Translations under genes and position numbers: made by a program
In this document: in pieces, positions 46,401 through 64,000 of the stretch
Layout: every line of letters starts with the position of its first letter
Position numbering within the stretch: the first letter of the stretch is position 1
Source of the DNA: Opisthocomus hoazin
Taxonomy: Eukaryota; Chordata; Aves; Opisthocomiformes; Opisthocomidae
Assembly (NCBI RefSeq): GCF_030867145.1
Contig: NC_134414.1
Span: forward strand, 126,926,465-126,990,464
Length of the DNA stretch: 64,000 nt
Reading direction: 5' to 3'
Notes under the pieces: generated by a model
Told to the model about the DNA's origin: nothing
The model's input: the letters and a program-made list of their open reading frames with translations, nothing else
Database searches by the model: none

Positions 46401-49400
46401 GAATACTAGAAAAATTGTAGTTATAACCATCCATAGTTTACACTTCCAGCAAACTGTATTCCTGCATGATTTCCAATGATCAGTCTCCTAGTTACAAAAG
46501 GAAGGGGCACATTGATCAATGAAATGAGGTGGGAAAAAATATTTAAGCATGTCTCTACTGTAACATTCAGAAGCAGAAAACCCCACATAGATGGGAGAGT
46601 CTCACTGGTAAGCAACACACCTACACCAGCTTCACACGCAGTCTATCACTTGAAAGAGACATATCATTCCCCATTTGTGCAGAATTTCCAACGCTTCCTG
46701 AAATGTCCATAAAGCTAAGGTGCTACAAAGGTGCTTTCATGGCTTCCAAATTTTTTTTTAAACTGCATAGATTTGATTCACGTATTCTACAAGCTGTCCT
46801 TTTAATGTTTGCCATCTCTTCCAACAAAAAAGGTATCTGTGGAGCAGTTTCCAAAATTATTCACCTGTGAGATGTTGATGGTATCAGTCTGCATAGCTCC
46901 TGGGTGCCAGCACCCAAATAATTAGACTGCTATTCATTAGGTACTAGTGCATTAAAGAACACTGTAAAATAATTAAGACTTTTACAGCTGATTCCCTTTT
47001 TCTTCAGAAGATTGGAAACTTCAAGTTATTGAGTATATTTAACAGAAACTTTTTTACAAATCTCACCTATGAGATCACAAGAAAACTCTTCAAAGAAATT
47101 GTGAATATGTACATGTTTATATAGGAGAGAAAGGACAGTACATGCCTTTCATTTAATTTTTAGCAAGATTTAAGACTATGGCAGAAGTTAGTGCTTTATT
47201 AGTTACCCCAGCAGTACTAATATTAAAACAAAAATAAAGCGTAGCTGATCTAGTAAAACAAATAAAAAATATTTTGTTCCACAGCCAGAAGACTGAAGGA
47301 AGGGTATGAATTCACAAGAAAATAGACCATGCTGTCTTTTTAATTCCTCCTCCTTCTTCTCCCCATCCACCACAAGCCCAGCTGTACCCTCCATGTCCTT
47401 TTTGACATCAGTACCAGGTGAGAAAAAGCACATGCTGCAGGTTGTCTGGGCTACACACATGCAGGTTGGCACGAGCTACCTGGTGGCTGGAGGCATTAAC
47501 CAGGGTTACCTTCCTTTACATTTTGAACTTTCTAACAGTGCAGCGTAATAGAAAGCCTTTCACTGCATTTGACTGACATTCACCAGCTGGCTTAAAGCTT
47601 CTCTGGGAGTGGCAGATGAACAGGGAGAGAAAACAGATACCTACAGAAAGATCTTACAAGAGTCATTTCTCCAGGAGTGCAGCAGAGAAAACAAAAGAGC
47701 TCTCTGCAGACAACCCTGCATGCAGAACTTTGCTTTGGTGGAGAGCGAAGGGCAAAGGCTGAATATGGTTTTGCCTGCAGCACGCTTTCCGGTGCAATCA
47801 TGTTTACATATGTATTTTTTGTTTTCTTTTTAAAACTTATTAGAAGAACGAAGCTTCAGTTTAATACTTGACACTATCATATTGTTTTGTATCTGAGAAA
47901 AAAAAGGCCAGTAACTGCTTCCTAGACTACAACTATGAAATCAGACATAGCAATATATATTTAGACATATCAGACTTAGTAATACCTATCTATGTAATAA
48001 TTAGGCATTTGACACGGTCCCATACATAGTCCTTCTCTTTAAACTGGGGAGATATGGATCTGATAGGTGGACTGTTTGGTGGATGAGGAATTGGTTGGAA
48101 GGTTGCAGCCAAAGGGTAGTGGTCAACGGCTCGATGTCCAGATGGAGATCAGTGACAAGTGGTGTCCCTCAGGGGGTCTGTATTGGGACCAGTGCTGTTT
48201 AATATTTTCATCAATGACACCGACAGTGACATCAAGTGCACCCTCATTAAGATTGCAAATGACACCAAGCTGAGTGGTGCAGTCAACACACCTGAGGGAC
48301 AGGATGGCATCCAGAGCGACCTAGAAAAGCTGGAGAAGTGGGCCCTTGTGAACCTCATGAGGTTCAACACGGCCAAGTGCAAGGTCCTACACATGGGTGG
48401 GGACAACCCCCACTATCAATACAGGCTGGGGGATGAATGGATTGAGAGCAGCCCTGCCGAGAAGGACTTGGGGGTACCGGTGGACAAGAAGCTGGACATG
48501 AGCCACCAACGTGCACTCACATCTCGGAACGCTAACCACATCCTGGGCTGCATCAGAAGAAACGTGGCCAGCAGGTCGAGGGAAGTGATTCTGCCCCTCT
48601 GCTCTGCTCTGGTGAGACCCCACCTGGAGTCCCGCATCCAGCTCTGGAGCCCCCAGCACAAGAAAGACATGGAGCTGTTGGAGCAGGTCCAGAGGAAGGC
48701 TACAAAAATGACCTGAGGGCTGAAACACCTCTCCTCTGAGGAAAGGCTGAGAGTTGGGGTTGTTCAGCCTGGAGAAGAGAAGGCTCTAGGGAGACCTTTT
48801 TGTGGCCTTTGGGAACTTAAAGGGGATGTATAGGAAAGATAGGGACAGACTTTTTAGCAAGGCCTGTTGAAATAGGACAAGGGGTAATGATTTTAAACTA
48901 AAAGAGGGTAGACTAGATATAAGGAAGACATTTTTTCCAATGAGGGTGGTGAAACACTGGAATGGGTTGCCTGGAGAGGTGGTAGATGCCCCATCTCTGG
49001 AAATCTTTGAGGTCAGGTTGGGCGGGGCTCTGAACAACCTGATCTAGTCAAAGATGTCCCTGTTCACTGGAGGGGGGGGGGGCTGGACGAAATAATCTTC
49101 AAAGGTCCCTTCCAACCCAAACTATTCTATGATTCTCTATCAGTTGAGGCAGACATTTCCAAACCCAAGTTTCGATTGAGCCACATACTCAGACCATCAC
49201 AAAAGTGTAATTCTTCATCATGGATAGTGAACTGGCTTGACCTCAAGCAAACATTCAGCTCCCCGACTACCCCCCGCCAGCTGGACCAACGCCCTCTGGG
49301 CATTGCCCATATACATCACGAGACTGCTGGGAGAGCGCAGCAGTGGACACAATCTCTCCCCAGTGGGCAGGGCAGTTTTCTGATTAACCTGCCACACAAG

Positions 49401-50743
49401 CAGGAAGAAGAGCATGATATTTTTCCAGCAGTCCCTATAAGATAGGAAACCAACTGCCAAAACCAGCAGAAACAGAGCCCAGATCAAAACTCAGCTCTGG
49501 GAAGCGGAAAGCTAAACAGAAACTTAAGGGTAAAGTTTCTCCAGATAGCCGAGCGGGTCTAGCTCACCCCCGCCTCTACTCCACCCTCCCCTGTTCCTCT
49601 TTGCACCTCCCTAGAATTTGTCTGACTCTGCAGCAAGCTGTTCCAGCTTACCAGACCAGAGGAGAAGTAACTGACCCCCGACACAGCAGAGTAAATGGGT
49701 TTTTTGCCCATTTGGTGGAATGAATCTGCTGGTGGAATGATGATTAGTGGGGCTTATGCAGGGAAGCAGTCAGTCACTGGCGCTCAGCCAGGAGGGGGAA
49801 GGGAGGAGTGGGGCGACTAACAGCTGAGCTCTCGAAAGGGCTTGGCCGTTGCTATGGAAAGGTGGGAAACTTCTTAGCTTTGCCACAGGTACTCCCTCTG
49901 CTCCTGAGTAAGTAATGAAAATCATTGTACAACAGTCACCTGTGAGCACATACTACTCCTCTGCCAGCGTTAGACTGTTCCATAGCTTTAAGCTAAATGC
50001 TGGGATCTGCCTCCCTCGGGACTCACACGCTGGTCTTAACTGAAGCTTTGGGGCACTCTGTTCATACAAATTCGTAGTTGTTAGCAACCACAAATTACTC
50101 AAAGACAAAAAGAAAGAGACTATAGCACAGTCTGTTGCAGGACGTCCTATTCTTGTTTTGGCAGCACTGTTTTCTGATTAATTTATTCTGAAACAAAGCC
50201 TGTTTTTAATCTGGGTTTCAACATCTCTCCTTTCTGATTTTGAACCCAATGTCACTGAGAGCACATGAAAAGGGAAAGCAAAACTCAGAGTACCAATTAC
50301 AACTTTGTTTCCTAAGTTGAAGTTCACAAACAGCCAAACACAAAAAATAAAAAAACTTAAAATCCCACTCCAATACTAGAATACTTAATTGAGGAGAAGA
50401 AAAGAAACATGTTTAATAGATTTTCAGCCTTTACTTTCAAGTGAATGACCTCTCCTTCTCCCTCAAACAACAAATTAACCCCCCCCCCCCAAGATGTTCC
50501 TGCCAAGTGTCATTTCTCTTGCTGTGTGGTATTATACCCAACACCAAGCATCAAATGAGCAAGTGAAATTCCTACCTTTCTTGTCTGAGCATTTAGAGGC
50601 TTGGCATGATCAGCTTCAGTTTCCTCCACATTGTCTTCTTGTAATTCAATAATCTCATGCTCCTGACCAGAGCTTTGCCTTTTCATAGCTTCTGTCTCTG
50701 CACGAGGATCTCTGTCTCTGAAGCAAGCGTGGAGGCAACTCAT
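43210..50743 (-). CDS. C3orf52: C3orf52 (TTMP) single-pass membrane protein
   Basis: Exons 50743-50576, 46487-46364, 45799-45666, 44781-44711 and 43409-43210 join in consistent phases (0, 1, 0, 2) to about 232 codons; the human protein has 217. The product is a small transmembrane protein known in human as TPA-induced transmembrane protein; its molecular role is poorly defined. Diagnostic matches to human are [12 protein letters not shown] (CKLWMIITSIFL), YTDEDD (YVDEDE), LPHLFSE (LPHLLTE), [15 protein letters not shown] (LTDVYSTSPSLGRYF) and LDPTSLTL (LDPTSLLL). The N-terminal part is cytosolic and acidic. Exon 5 ends in a perfect donor (ACAT/GTAAGT), one base into a codon. The best next acceptor, at 42231, begins AG, which would complete TAG at once, so the protein would end LDPTSLTLT. 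Retained intron reading would add about 25 residues instead. Confidence 0.88.
43960..44030. repeat. GA/CA microsatellite
   Basis: Alternating AGAGAGAC, ACACACAC and AGAGAGAG blocks in C3orf52 intron 4. It should vary in length between individuals. Confidence 0.85.
44711..44781 (-). CDS. C3orf52: C3orf52 exon 4
   Basis: The acceptor, CTTCTTCTCCAAG, is followed by [20 protein letters not shown], nearly identical to human LTDVYSTSPSLGRYFTSVEI. The donor TTTCAG/GTAAGC leaves phase 2. The exon is only 71 nt. Confidence 0.92.
45666..45799 (-). CDS. C3orf52: C3orf52 exon 3: start of the extracellular region
   Basis: Acceptor TTTCACTAATAG leads into [20 protein letters not shown] and on to [12 protein letters not shown]. 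The donor AGAGG/GTATAT is chosen because it joins directly to LTDVYSSSP in exon 4, as in human; the frame stays open for about 35 codons past it, which is read as intron. Confidence 0.85.
46364..46487 (-). CDS. C3orf52: C3orf52 exon 2: transmembrane helix
   Basis: Acceptor CTTTTGTAACTAG leads into [20 protein letters not shown], then the helix [20 protein letters not shown]. Human has ESPWSSCNKN...CKLWMIITSIFL in the same order. The donor TCTA/GTAAGT leaves phase 1. Confidence 0.9.
48003..49138 (+). mobile_element. CR1 LINE, 5'-truncated, antisense in C3orf52 intron 1
   Basis: It begins in the reverse transcriptase region (AFDTVPH-like sequence at 48003). An open stretch at 48159-48716 contains [50 protein letters not shown] and [11 protein letters not shown], all standard CR1 ORF2 motifs. 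It ends at 49120-49138 in the CR1 3' repeat ACTATTCTATGATTCTCT. Only the last part of ORF2 and the 3' untranslated region remain. The long open reading frame suggests a moderately young insertion by CR1 standards. Confidence 0.93.
50576..50743 (-). CDS. C3orf52: C3orf52 exon 1: acidic N-terminal region
   Basis: The ATG at 50743 opens [19 protein letters not shown]; a second ATG at 50686 opens [18 protein letters not shown]. The second start aligns better in length with the human N-terminus, so either is possible. The exon ends AGAAAG/GTAGGA in phase 0. Confidence 0.72.
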
Positions 50744-53700
50744 TTCCTGCTGGTTTCAGCTGTGGTTATGGTCAGTAGCAGTCCTGGTATGAGGCTGGAG
50801 ATGGTAACATGCAGAGTTGGGACAGTTTTCACAGGAGTGATCTCAAAACGCTGATAAATAAGGGGAATTCCATGGGAGAACAAATAACCTCTCGTCTGCA
50901 CTAGCTACAGGGAAACGGGAGGCGGAGGAAGTGTCGATTTGCCTTGTCGTCAGAATTGCCACTCTCAGCTATGCAATACCAGGCTTTCCAGTTTGTCTAC
51001 CTTCCTGTACCTGCCCTTGACAAGCAGGTGACTAAACCTTCAGCAACGTTGTCATTTGCTGAGGCAATTTTGAAAGGAACCGAGCTGCAGTCCCTGCTGC
51101 TGTCAGCCGAAACAGTAAAATACCATTGCAGTAACCGCGCTGCGCAGCTAAGCAAACAGATGTGGTTCTGAACAGCTCAAATGGAGTGAGGGATCGCATA
51201 GCTTGTGGTGTGGTTAGGCTGTGAAGGGAACTGGTAATGTCCATCAACTCTTCTAACTTCAGTCTCCTGTATAACCTATAAAGAACACTACTAACTTTTG
51301 TGCCATGAATTGTCCGCTCTCTAGTTGTTATGCAGCCTAAAATCATGTCTGGTGTTAAAGAACCATTTATGTCTATTCACATACTATCCAACCTAAACTT
51401 GAGAACCCACTTCCATGTAAAAAACAAAAGGACAAATCTGAAGAGGAAGATCGCCTTCAACTTCAACCCGTGCTCTACAGAGCATGCTTTTATGAAGCAA
51501 CTCCCGATGTGAGTTGAGATCTGGTTGATACCAGCTTCCCACATGAACTCTCCCATGCTACTTAGAGTCACTCGTAAAAACTTATTGCAGCCAGGGGCTG
51601 ATTCCTACCCACACCCCTCCAGTATCCTTCATCCTACCTCCTCTCACTTCTGTTCTGACTCCATCCTCATGTTTCTGCTTCTTCCCCACAGAGCATGTGT
51701 CTCCCTTCTGGATCAAAAAGGGTTGGGGGCAGACAGCCGGCAACTGCACTCTTGCTCAATCTTTTGTCCCAGCAGAGAGAGGACAGTGGGTTAACAGGAA
51801 AACAAAGCCTCTTTCTCCAACTCCCTTGCTCACTGGCTGAGCATCCACTCACAGTGCTGCTCCTTCTTTTTCCTGCCAAATGCTGAGCATGCTTTTCCTC
51901 TCCGCAGATTTTCTCATTGTGCAACTCATCTGGCTACTGATGCCTGGAGCATTCCCAGGGGCTCAGATTCCTGACGTCATGTCACAGCCATCCAGGCAAA
52001 GGCACTTCATCAAGCTGAGCACACGGCTTGGTTTCTTTCAGCAAGTAAGAAAAAAGTACAAATGGCATAGCCCACCTTTTTGTTCTGGAGAGTCAAAACT
52101 CCAGAGGACGGAGGATGAAATTGAGCAGTCATCAAGATCAAAACATGTGTCTTGTTCCACAAGATTGTACCTGGGACATTTTCACCAGAAAAGGCCTCTA
52201 CCTGCTGGTTCTCAGTACTCCTGCTGGAGATGACCTTCGTTTATTTCGTTTCCACTCACAGTAAAAGACCTTACCTTCCTACTGCATTGCCTGAAAGCAA
52301 AACAGTTTTTCTAAGTCAAACAAGTTAATCATTATGCATCTCACCGTGCAAAAGCCAAAGTCCTTTTATTTACATCTGGGAAGGAGTTTCTTACAAAGTC
52401 TTGCATTTCTTTCATCTGAGTAATCCAACCTCCACACTTGGTTCCTTTCTTGCATGTGAACTAACTGACCCTTCTGACATATGGAACTGAGAAACTCTTA
52501 AAGAAAATGGGAAGTTAAGAACTGATTTTAATTTATTGGCCTAGGCTTTTATTTAATACAGAACAGCAGGAAAACTGTTTTCTTCTGTAGTGAAGACATC
52601 TCTGGTTTCAGTATAAGGAAAAGAAACTTGTGCCCTCAAATACATGCTTTAGTAAAATGGGCAAGTTAGGCTCAGCTTTACAAAGAGGAAACTCCGAGGT
52701 ACAAATGTAGTTCTGCTTCCACCTGGGGATTAGAGTTTCAGAGGCACAATCAAATGAATATAACATAGTCAACAGCATTTTTAGCATGAGTTTATTAAAA
52801 AGGAGGGCGTGAATAACTGACTAGACTTTAAAGATACTAAACCCCCTAAAATATAGGCTTTGAATACAGGCTTATGTGATAAGTTTGACACAAGCATCAT
52901 GGGGGGCTGGAAATGCCCAACACTGACGTGAGAAAGGGAAGGAAAGCCGTATCAATGTTAGATGCAGGAATCTCACTGCATGCGGGTTACAGTGCTAGCT
53001 CATTCCTGTTTTACTCACAGGCTGCCAAGGTGGGTCTAAAGCTAAACAAGGATCATGTATTTATGTACTGCAGAATAAAAGCATGCTGTGTGAATCACAA
53101 TGACTGGCATTCAAATTGCTAGCTTCACTTTTTTTTTCTTATACATTAAAGGGGAAAGCTAAACACTTTCAAATAGTGAGCACAATTTTAAGAGCCTCTA
53201 GAAAGACCATCTAGATCGTCTGAAGACTGTCTAGATAGATGTTTTATTAAACTGAATACCAGCATTCTTAAGGCCCATAACATCTTTGGAAACCTTAAAT
53301 CAGCTACATTTGGGCTGATCAGCTCATCAGGCGATTATAAATATCAAAGCTAGATTTACTGCAAAGGTTAAAGTAATGCAGCTGTCATTTCCTCTTCTAA
53401 TTTCTTTGACTGCAAGGATGTATCCAGCTACATAAATCCATTTTCATTTTATCCCTTTCAATGTCCCATGGGCACAGCCCTGGAAGAGGTACAAATCAAA
53501 AATCCTGACCCTGAAACTCTGCTTGCTGCAGACCAAGGACATCAGGAAAAGCAGTACAAACCAATCAGATGCATGCTAAATTTCACAAAGCATGCCAGAG
53601 CCAAAGCTGAGGAAATATACTTGTAACATGTGGCAAACATCAGACCTTACAACTACGTTCAATTTATAAAAAGAATATAAGAAAGCACCAAAGTTTCCTT

Positions 53701-54425
53701 TTGTCTGAATAATTAAAACTGAGTATTTCTTTCCTCTTATTGAAACATCACCCCAAAGAACCTCAGTGCTGTTCTTCCAGTCCTTTAATGAAAATGTCTT
53801 GCATCCTGATATTTGTGAGTTTTATATCTGATGTTTTTGGGGAAACACAGGAGACAGCCCAAAAGTTACAGCCCAGAAAGGAACAGTTGTGCAATGGCAG
53901 CATAAGTAGAGAACTGGTGAATTAATCTCAGCTTTGTACACTATACTGATCGTAGTTCTTGCATTTTTGAGAAACATGAAATAATTATTCATGTGTAGAA
54001 TCCTGTAACATCACTAAGGTTATATATATGAGCTGAGTATATGCGGGGTGTGGCCATAAATATCCAGATATGTGTATGTGGAAACATATATAGAAATATA
54101 CATAGCAAGAGAGATGGAAGGAGGGGAGTAGATTTGCAGAAGAAAGTTTTGGCTGGATTTTTGTTACAGGTTCTAATCCATTTTATGCTGTTTTTAAGGC
54201 AGTGCCATTTGTGCTGCTGGGGATAAGGAATCTGAAGTTGCTCTGAATCTGAACTGTTACTGCTAGGTGAACAAGAAATGATAGTTTCTTCATTAAGAAA
54301 GTGCACTACTTCACAAAGAAAAAGTCCACAGCATTTTCACTTTATAACATCAGAGACAGACATGATAGACTACTGTAGGAAGCAGCTTTCATAAGGGAGA
54401 TGATCTGCATTTTGTCCTTGGCACA
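50744..54425. other. Region between C3orf52 and the protease gene
   Basis: It should contain the C3orf52 promoter on the left and the protease 3' untranslated region on the right. Minus-strand AATAAA hexamers (TTTATT on plus) near 53.24 and 52.79 kb are possible poly(A) signals. No other gene is supported. Confidence 0.45.
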
Positions 54426-61699
<7,274 letters not shown>

Positions 61700-61849
61700 C
61701 TGAAGAAGAAAGGTCTGTGAATGCTTTATAATCCAAATAGATGGCTAGCAGGTATGTGCTACATTCTCTGCCAGAGGTCATCTTGATGTTCCTGCGTCAT
61801 CTCTGCCAGACATCAGTCTACCTTCTTTTTGATAGCCTCCAGTGACAGA

Positions 61850-62500
61850 GAGACTTGTTGCATTATCTAACTTGTGCTGTGCTCCCTGACCTCTTTCTGG
61901 TATCTCTTCATTGTTCCCTATCTACTTCGATCTGCAGTGCCCAACTGGATACAGTATTCTAGCTGCAGCCTTCCCACTGGTGACTGGGAAGATCTTTTCA
62001 AACTCCTGTCTTACAACCTAGAACGACACTTTAAAAAAAAATAAAATAACAAAACACCAAAAAAACACAAAACACACAGAGAAAATTGTTTGACTTTGTG
62101 ACTCTCAAGTCAGCTTTTGAGCCACTATAATCCCCCAGCCATTTTTCATCAGAAAAGCAACTTAGGCAATCCATACATTTATTTGATTACCTAAGTTCAG
62201 GTCTTTTCTTTATCGAATAGAATATCATTTTCTCCATATATATTCTCCAGCTTGTCAGGCTCATTTATAAATAAGTCCCTCTTTCTATCGTGTGACTCAT
62301 TTGCTATTTCATAAGCATTTTCTCTAATCCACCACTTGGATCATTAACAAAAATTATGAGACAGATACTGGCAGAAGGACAACAAAAATATACTTCCGTT
62401 TGATAGTGAGTCATTGGCAGTCATTCTCTGGAAACATTTTTCTGTATTTTTTCTCACCGTGTTTCCTTTACTTACTGAGAAGTTTGCCACATAAGCCAAT
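61850..62500 (-). mobile_element. Old CR1-like LINE fragment (tentative)
   Basis: Short stretches such as ACTGGATACAGTATTCTAGC, TGCAGCC and GGATCATTAACAAAAATTAT resemble internal 3' parts of ancient CR1 copies in minus orientation. Divergence is high, and limits are approximate. Confidence 0.35.
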
Positions 62501-62864
62501 GTCAAAGCACAACTTCTCTATTTAACCTTTCATAGCAGAGAACTAAAACAAAATAAAAAACTCCATGCTGGCTTTTAATACCTTTTTCACTGTTTACAAG
62601 TAGTTTACTTTGACTACTTATTTAATTTGGGGGGGGGGCTAAGTTTTACTTGTAGATTGTTGTAAAATTCCCTTCTGTATTTTTCCATTATCCCACTTTA
62701 TAGAGCTGCATTACAGAACCTCTTCTATAGACTTTTAGATCTTCACCTACATTCTTCATTATGACCTTTAAGAGAGTCACTAGTATTTAAGAGATAATTT
62801 CAGCCAGTATCTAAACTTCCTAGAAAAAACTGTTTACAGGAGAACACAAGAGATTATTGCCCTA

Positions 62865-62945
62865 CCGAAATCTAATTCATCATTACCATCTAAGCAGCCT
62901 TTCCAGCCTTCAGACTGATTGCGTGAATAACACATGTTCTACCTG
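62865..62945 (-). pseudogene. Possible remnant of a further LDLa exon
   Basis: The minus strand reads MCYSRNQSEGWKGCLDGNDE then LDF before a good donor (TTCG/GTAGGG) in phase 1, the phase shared by the other LDLa exons. GCLDGNDE resembles the LDLa signature CxDGxDE. The frame meets a stop just upstream and most of the six cysteines are missing, so it may be a decayed exon or a chance match. Confidence 0.3.
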
Positions 62946-64000
62946 CACATCTAAGGACAAGCCAGAAAAATAGGAAGTTATTGGCACTAGAAATGCTGTT
63001 GCAGTCTAGATGCATTAACGCAGGACTGTACCATGAAGAAATATTAAAATGGCTATTGAACACCAAAGCTAGTGTAATTTATAAACTAAATTGAATGTTT
63101 AAAAAGGAAATGCTATCTTACTTGGCATTATCTGCCAAAGATTTTTATCAAGCAGTCTGAATTAAACAAGTCAATATTCACCTAAATGGACTTAGAAAAT
63201 TAAATTCACACTCACTGTCTCACTCTAAGGGTTCAAAGGGATTCAGCACAGATAGATAAGTGCTACCAATGACTGAACACCTCATCAATTTGTTAAGGTA
63301 ATGTATTTTACACAGGAACATCTAAGGAGAGGAGAAGAAATAAAAAGTAGTCAAAACTAGGCATTCTCCTTAATATTAGAAATACAAATTTGCTGACATT
63401 AAAATGTTGTAGAAATTCATCTCTGTGCTACTGTACTCCAACTTCATGTTTGACATGAAGTACTTTATCAAATACTTATCAAATCTAGCAATTTCATTAT
63501 GAAACAACCTTTCACCAACAATTTCTTTCACTTTCACTTAAACTGACAACTGGTATCAATGTCAAGGTGTTTCTTTGCAATATATAAAAAATGTTTGTTC
63601 TTTTCCACTTTTTCAGATGTGCCACCAAAAATAAAATAAAACAAGAAAAGCCCAACATAATCTGTTTAAGAACAAGTAGTCAAAAGATCTCCTCTTCCTG
63701 TCCAAATCAAGTCAGCTTAAACTTTTTCCCCCTCTAGCACCACAGCAAATTAACAGCTAAATTAGATTGAAGGACCAAACACATTTGTCCCACATCAATT
63801 TAATCAGTTCCAATCTGGAGCCATTTAGTCCTCTTCACTGCCTTGCCTGTGACGCCAGGAAGGAAAACACACACGACCCAGCCAGCACTAGCTCCAAGCA
63901 GGAGTCTCTCTATGTTCTCCTCACCTTTGCCTGAAGTTATTCAGCTGATGGTTGGCATTTGCTTCCCAGGTCAATTCAGAGCAGCACCTCTGATTTTTAA
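62946..64000. other. Intronic end of window, no exon recognised
   Basis: This lies upstream of the visible protease exons and should be intron. No LDLa, CUB or SEA exon could be read in the last kilobase. Confidence 0.5.

Noticed and set aside
51880-52233. 117-codon plus-strand frame with a hydrophobic start
   Set aside because: A signal-peptide-like start only; no domain, no paired splice sites and no known neighbour gene here.

Overview
The window is vertebrate nuclear DNA, almost certainly from a bird. It holds a clear chicken-repeat-1 (CR1) LINE with the typical ATTCTATGATTCT-type 3' end. Its genes are split into short exons with good splice sites, and the gene order matches the human 3q13.2 block (TMPRSS7 / C3orf52 / GCSAM / CD200) read in inverted orientation. 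No bacterial, viral or CRISPR-like system is present. All gene calls come from reading exons, splice sites and phases by eye and comparing them with family sequences from memory; no database search was possible.

Layout from left to right. 1-2.2 kb: no assigned gene, one exon-like block and a repeat shared with 38 kb. 2.26-4.97 kb (minus): a complete four-exon CD200-like gene (CD200L) with signal peptide, V-type Ig, C-type Ig, transmembrane segment and a very short basic tail. 5-14.8 kb: about 10 kb with no recognised gene; the last exon of the next gene probably lies here. 14.8-22.95 kb (minus): CD200 itself, with a TATA box and a kappaB-like site next to exon 1. 23-27.4 kb: intergenic, with a short CR1 end. 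27.46-39.8 kb (plus): GCSAM, the germinal-centre signalling adaptor, with four exons found and one (exon 2) not firmly located. 43.2-50.7 kb (minus): C3orf52 (TTMP), five exons, with a 1.1-kb antisense CR1 in intron 1. 54.4-61.7 kb (minus): the 3' half of a matriptase-type membrane serine protease (two LDLa modules plus a complete catalytic domain). Its 5' part (expected SEA, CUB and further LDLa modules) lies beyond the right edge.

How the genes relate. CD200 and CD200L are tandem duplicates and should both be membrane ligands for inhibitory CD200R-type receptors on leukocytes. GCSAM is a lipid-anchored B-cell adaptor with phosphotyrosine motifs. C3orf52 is a small single-pass membrane protein. 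The protease is an epithelial ectoenzyme unrelated in function to the immune genes. The shared feature is conserved position, not a pathway.

Most notable points: the protease reads as matriptase (ST14)-like rather than TMPRSS7-like although it sits at the TMPRSS7 position; SLC9C1, which lies between GCSAM and CD200 in human, is not seen; CD200L has lost a cysteine kept in CD200; the avian GCSAM is cut short and lacks the middle tyrosine block and the C-terminal extension of the mammalian protein; and a kappaB/TATA pair at CD200 argues for the second ATG as the start.
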